Source: Epiperipatus broadwayi (taxonomy: Eukaryota > Onychophora > Udeonychophora > Euonychophora > Peripatidae). Taken from it: DNA of 64,000 bases. The notes beneath the pieces are model-generated. The model was not told where the DNA came from, made no database searches, and worked only from the letters and a program-made list of their open reading frames with translations. The stretch covers positions 1 to 64,000 of the forward strand of contig JAQFVV010013303.1 of NCBI GenBank assembly GCA_028023455.1, read 5' to 3'. Positions within the stretch are counted from its first letter, which is position 1. Every line of letters begins with the position of its first letter. Made by a program: the position numbers and the translations under genes. Positions 61,250 through 64,000 of this stretch are shown here, piece after piece.

Positions 61250-62900
61250 TGTGTATATAGAGAGAAACTATTAAATCTCTCAAACCATATAATTCTAATA
61301 TCATTTTTCCTGATGACAAGGACAATGCTAGAGGTGTAATGAATATTTCTGATTATAACAAAGTAAAGTAGATCTTTATAGTAGCTCAGTACAAAAAGAT
61401 ATCAAAAATACTATAGCAGCTAAAAAAACAAAACTGCGAGCATTGCTCGGAAATCATAATATATTTTGTGGATTTTGAAAAAAATAATTTATTTCAACAA
61501 AATTGTGCATCTCTATTCATGATGTCTTAATTTGTCAAGATTTCTTCATAATATTTACAATCCTTTGGCATATAAGACACAGGTCTTTATTTTAATCATT
61601 TTGCTATATTAATCAAAATATGAAATGGATAAAACTGATATTTTAGTAATCTTTGTATGATAATACTGAAAATTATACAAAAGATTAAATAGGGATAATA
61701 GTTTACAAATCAACTATTTTATTGATAATATAATGAAACATTAAAGATTCTGCATAACAATGATATATTTTTAATATGTCGCACAATTTGCCCAATGAAA
61801 CCAAGAAATGGTTATAGATAGGTTCATCACCATTATTCCAAATTTTTCCAGCTCCAACTATAAAACCAGCTGAATTTATCTTAGACACAACTAAAATCTC
61901 ATGAACAGATTCAGGACAACCCCTAATTGTTGATTCACCTACTTCATAAGTAGATTTTATCCATTACTGATATAAATAAATATGAGCAAAAACAAACTAT
62001 AAAATGACTGCCAAATATATTGCTATAATGGCAAATTGAAAGGTTTAATAAAGCCACTGGTAATTCTATCTTCTAGTTGGAATACTTATAGGTTCCTTCA
62101 TTATATTTTATTAATAGTTAAGCTATCAAATATATGTAATTTTCAATTAAATTCACACAAAAAAAAAACCACACAAAGAAAGATTGCCATTCTTAGATGT
62201 TTTTGTAACAAGACTTCCTCAGGGTATAATCAAAACTATCCATTGCAGAAAACCTACATGCACACAAGAAAATTACTTAGCATATATATCCAAATATTAT
62301 AGAAACCCATGAAATGACTTGTTATCACTATGATCATATTAAAAGAACTATGTTCGGAAGTAAATGACTTGAAAACTAAAGTCCAGCATAGAACAAATCC
62401 TCATAAAGAATATATACATCAGTTGTCATTGAGAAGATCTCAAACAGACAACAAAAAACTTCAAAAGAAAAACTAATATCTAAATATCCATACTATGGGC
62501 AACAGACAATCCACAGAAAATTTTTGATCTATATAATATTAGAGCAGTTTTCCAAAGTAATAGCATAATATTCTCTACAAAGTCAAATTTGAAATGCTAA
62601 AAAAACAACTGCTTCTATGGTATATCATATGAATATGTGAGGTTATGTATTTATAAATTAGGTGTTTCACCAAAAATGATTAAAAGAACAAAAAAAAATG
62701 TCTAAAATAGCAAACCATGCATCAGTGAGCATAAGATCAATTGGCAAAACAAGAATATTGGGTAGAAGAAAGAGTAGGGGGAAAATTAAAGAAGCTACTC
62801 ACATGATAGTGCAAAATAATTGCTTAAATGAGCCTAGTGTGATAATACATAATGTTGGAAACTATCCACTTTAAAAAGAAAAAATGGAGAAATCAATAAT
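61250..62900 (+). pseudogene. Penelope-like element, RT to endonuclease, decayed
   Basis: Blocks in order: PDDKDNARGVMNISDYNKVK (61310-61370, near the RT N-terminus, compare D-G-TVVM---DY), a damaged core, then RLPFLDVFVTRLPQG (62185-62230, the conserved LPFLD block), IIKTIHCRKPTCTQENYLAY and ISKYYRNP, then YYGQQ-like and FDLYNIRAVFQSNSIIFSTK (62525-62580, the linker before GIY-YIG), and YVRLCIYKLGVSPKMIKRTK near 62635. It covers most of a Penelope-like ORF and is the most complete of the four loci here, but no long frame is open. Confidence 0.75.
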
Positions 62901-62940
62901 TATTGTATAACTATATAAAAAATATACTTATTGCCTTTGA

Positions 62941-63130
62941 ACAAATAACCTAGTTGGTTAGAGCATCACATTTAAATTGTAATTTTAAATCTAAAAGTTC
63001 CCAATTTGATTCCCTTGATAATACTGTCATTAGAATTAGTCTAGCAATAAATACTTCAAGAAGAGAAGACAATAATGCTACTCAAAATATTGTATTCTAT
63101 TCTAACCTGTATGTTATTATTAACAGTTGA
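62941..63130 (+). mobile_element. SINE S copy 2
   Basis: tRNA-like head CCTAGTTGGTTAGAGCATCA (strong box A), then CCCAATTTGATTCCC as box B (62999-63013), body TCTAGCAATAAATACTTCAA, GCTACTCAAAATATTGTATT and TATTATTAACAGTTGAATTT. The head resembles an isoleucine- or valine-type tRNA D-arm, but the rest does not fold as a tRNA. Confidence 0.75.
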
Positions 63131-63191
63131 ATTTACTTGGAAAAGTATAAAATGTACATTTTCCTAAAAGCATTTAACAATTCACCTAGAT

Positions 63192-63627
63192 CAATAGTGC
63201 ACAACCTATTAGTTTAGGATAAGTTGTTTTTTTTTTTAAGTGTCATAGCATCGGCCGGGACGCGAACCCGCAACCCGGGCAACTGCCTGCAAGTGCAAGA
63301 CAGTCGCGCTGACCTAGGATAAGTTGTTTGTTGTTGTTGTTGTTTTTTTTGAAAGAATTTTTTTTTTTTTAAAAAAGTAAATTGTTTTTGCATGTATCAT
63401 AATTTTTTTTGTAAGTATACGATTTGTTTCAAAAATTTCATTTCAAACCGTATGTAATACTAAAGTATTAAAATATAAATTTGTATATTGATTAAAATAA
63501 CTATTGTTTTATTATTAATATCCTTATATACTTGCATTTGAAATTTAGGTATGGTGAAAATAAATAAGGCTTGCATCAAATTCTCGTTCTAGAAAGGTCA
63601 CAAGTGTAAATAGATTGGGCACTACTG
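63192..63627. mobile_element. hAT-type MITE
   Basis: Ends CAATAGTGCACAACCT and its near complement AGATTGGGCACTACTG match the usual CAGTGGTGCCCAACC-type hAT terminus. Flanking 8-bp sites ACCTAGAT (63184-63191) and AACTAGAT (63628-63635) differ by one base, the duplication length expected of hAT elements. It has no coding capacity. It carries a SINE (63230-63314). Confidence 0.83.
63230..63314 (-). mobile_element. SINE A copy nested in MITE
   Basis: The minus strand reads GGTCAGCGCGACTGTCTTGC, then GCAGTTGCCCGGGTTGCGGG, TTCGCGTCCCGGCCGATGCT, ATGACA and an A tail. It lacks the box A end (5' truncated). Exact 15-bp target duplication TAGGATAAGTTGTTT at 63215-63229 and 63315-63329. GC content far above surroundings and an intact duplication imply a young insertion. 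Confidence 0.95.
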
Positions 63628-63639
63628 AACTAGATGATA

Positions 63640-64000
63640 GAAATAGTCCATAAATATAATCACATAACTTTTATATATTTCCACATTATAGTTTTTTATT
63701 ATTTTAGAAATATTCTATTATTGAAGGCTAAAAAGATTTATAGACATTATGAACTCTTAACTATATTAAAAGAGAAAAATTTCCTTTTGATTAAGTCAGT
63801 TTATTAATCATTAAGATAATTATTATTATGACTTCTGCTTTAGGTCAGACTAATAGCTTTTAGGTAAGATTATTTTTTTGTTCTTATTGATCAAAAAGAA
63901 AAGAAAAACTTGTCAATTCTTTCTATTCTTTAAAAATCAGCAAGTTTTTGTCATTTATATTTGCATTTTATTCATTAAACTGTTTATTATTAAAAGCATA
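63640..64000. other. AT-rich, nothing recognised
   Basis: No supported feature to the window end. Confidence 0.4.

Noticed and set aside
62941-63013. Possible functional tRNA gene
   Set aside because: Box A and B are present but no acceptor, anticodon or T-stem pairing can be drawn, and a second copy with the same 3' body shows it is a SINE.

Overview
The window looks like a gene-poor stretch of intron or intergenic DNA from an invertebrate animal. It is very AT-rich (roughly three quarters A+T by eye), has no bacterial-style packed genes, and is full of decayed animal retrotransposons, tRNA-derived SINEs, foldback elements and microsatellites. The transposon mix (RTE-like, Jockey-like and PHD/esterase LINEs, plus Penelope-like elements) points to a metazoan. 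I cannot place the phylum from sequence alone.

Only one short segment looks like host protein-coding sequence: a GC-richer candidate first coding exon at 24043-24224 (+), with a plausible acceptor upstream and a GT donor at its end. I do not recognise its protein and found no partner exons.

Layout. 1-5 kb: an (ATT)n microsatellite, palindromic repeats and hammerhead-like motifs. 5-16.9 kb: three RTE-like LINE copies (two +, one -), an unusual Q/M-rich reading frame, an (AT)n-flanked foldback, and a hairpin element inserted into the third LINE copy with a 13-bp target duplication. 17-36 kb: mostly featureless, with two more RTE-like fragments, SINE copies, the exon and a possible hAT MITE. 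36.4-47 kb: a dense nest. A nearly full-length minus-strand LINE with a PHD finger and an SGNH-esterase ORF1 faces a 5'-truncated plus-strand relative across a 0.35-kb palindrome. Two head-to-head Penelope-like 3' ends and a third Penelope-like fragment split by a SINE lie in or beside this nest. 48-56.5 kb: another Penelope-like fragment, a LINE tail with a C-terminal zinc finger, three SINEs, a near-perfect hairpin and a small repeat family in both orientations. 56.7-64 kb: a minus-strand Jockey-like LINE carrying two younger insertions (a SINE and the second copy of the hairpin element), a fourth Penelope-like locus, two copies of another SINE, and a hAT-type MITE with a SINE nested inside it.

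No element looks autonomous; almost every reading frame is broken. The value of the window is its nested insertion history with readable target-site duplications, several foldback families, and hammerhead-like motifs near Penelope-type sequence. I saw no rRNA, functional tRNA, CRISPR array or bacterial operon.
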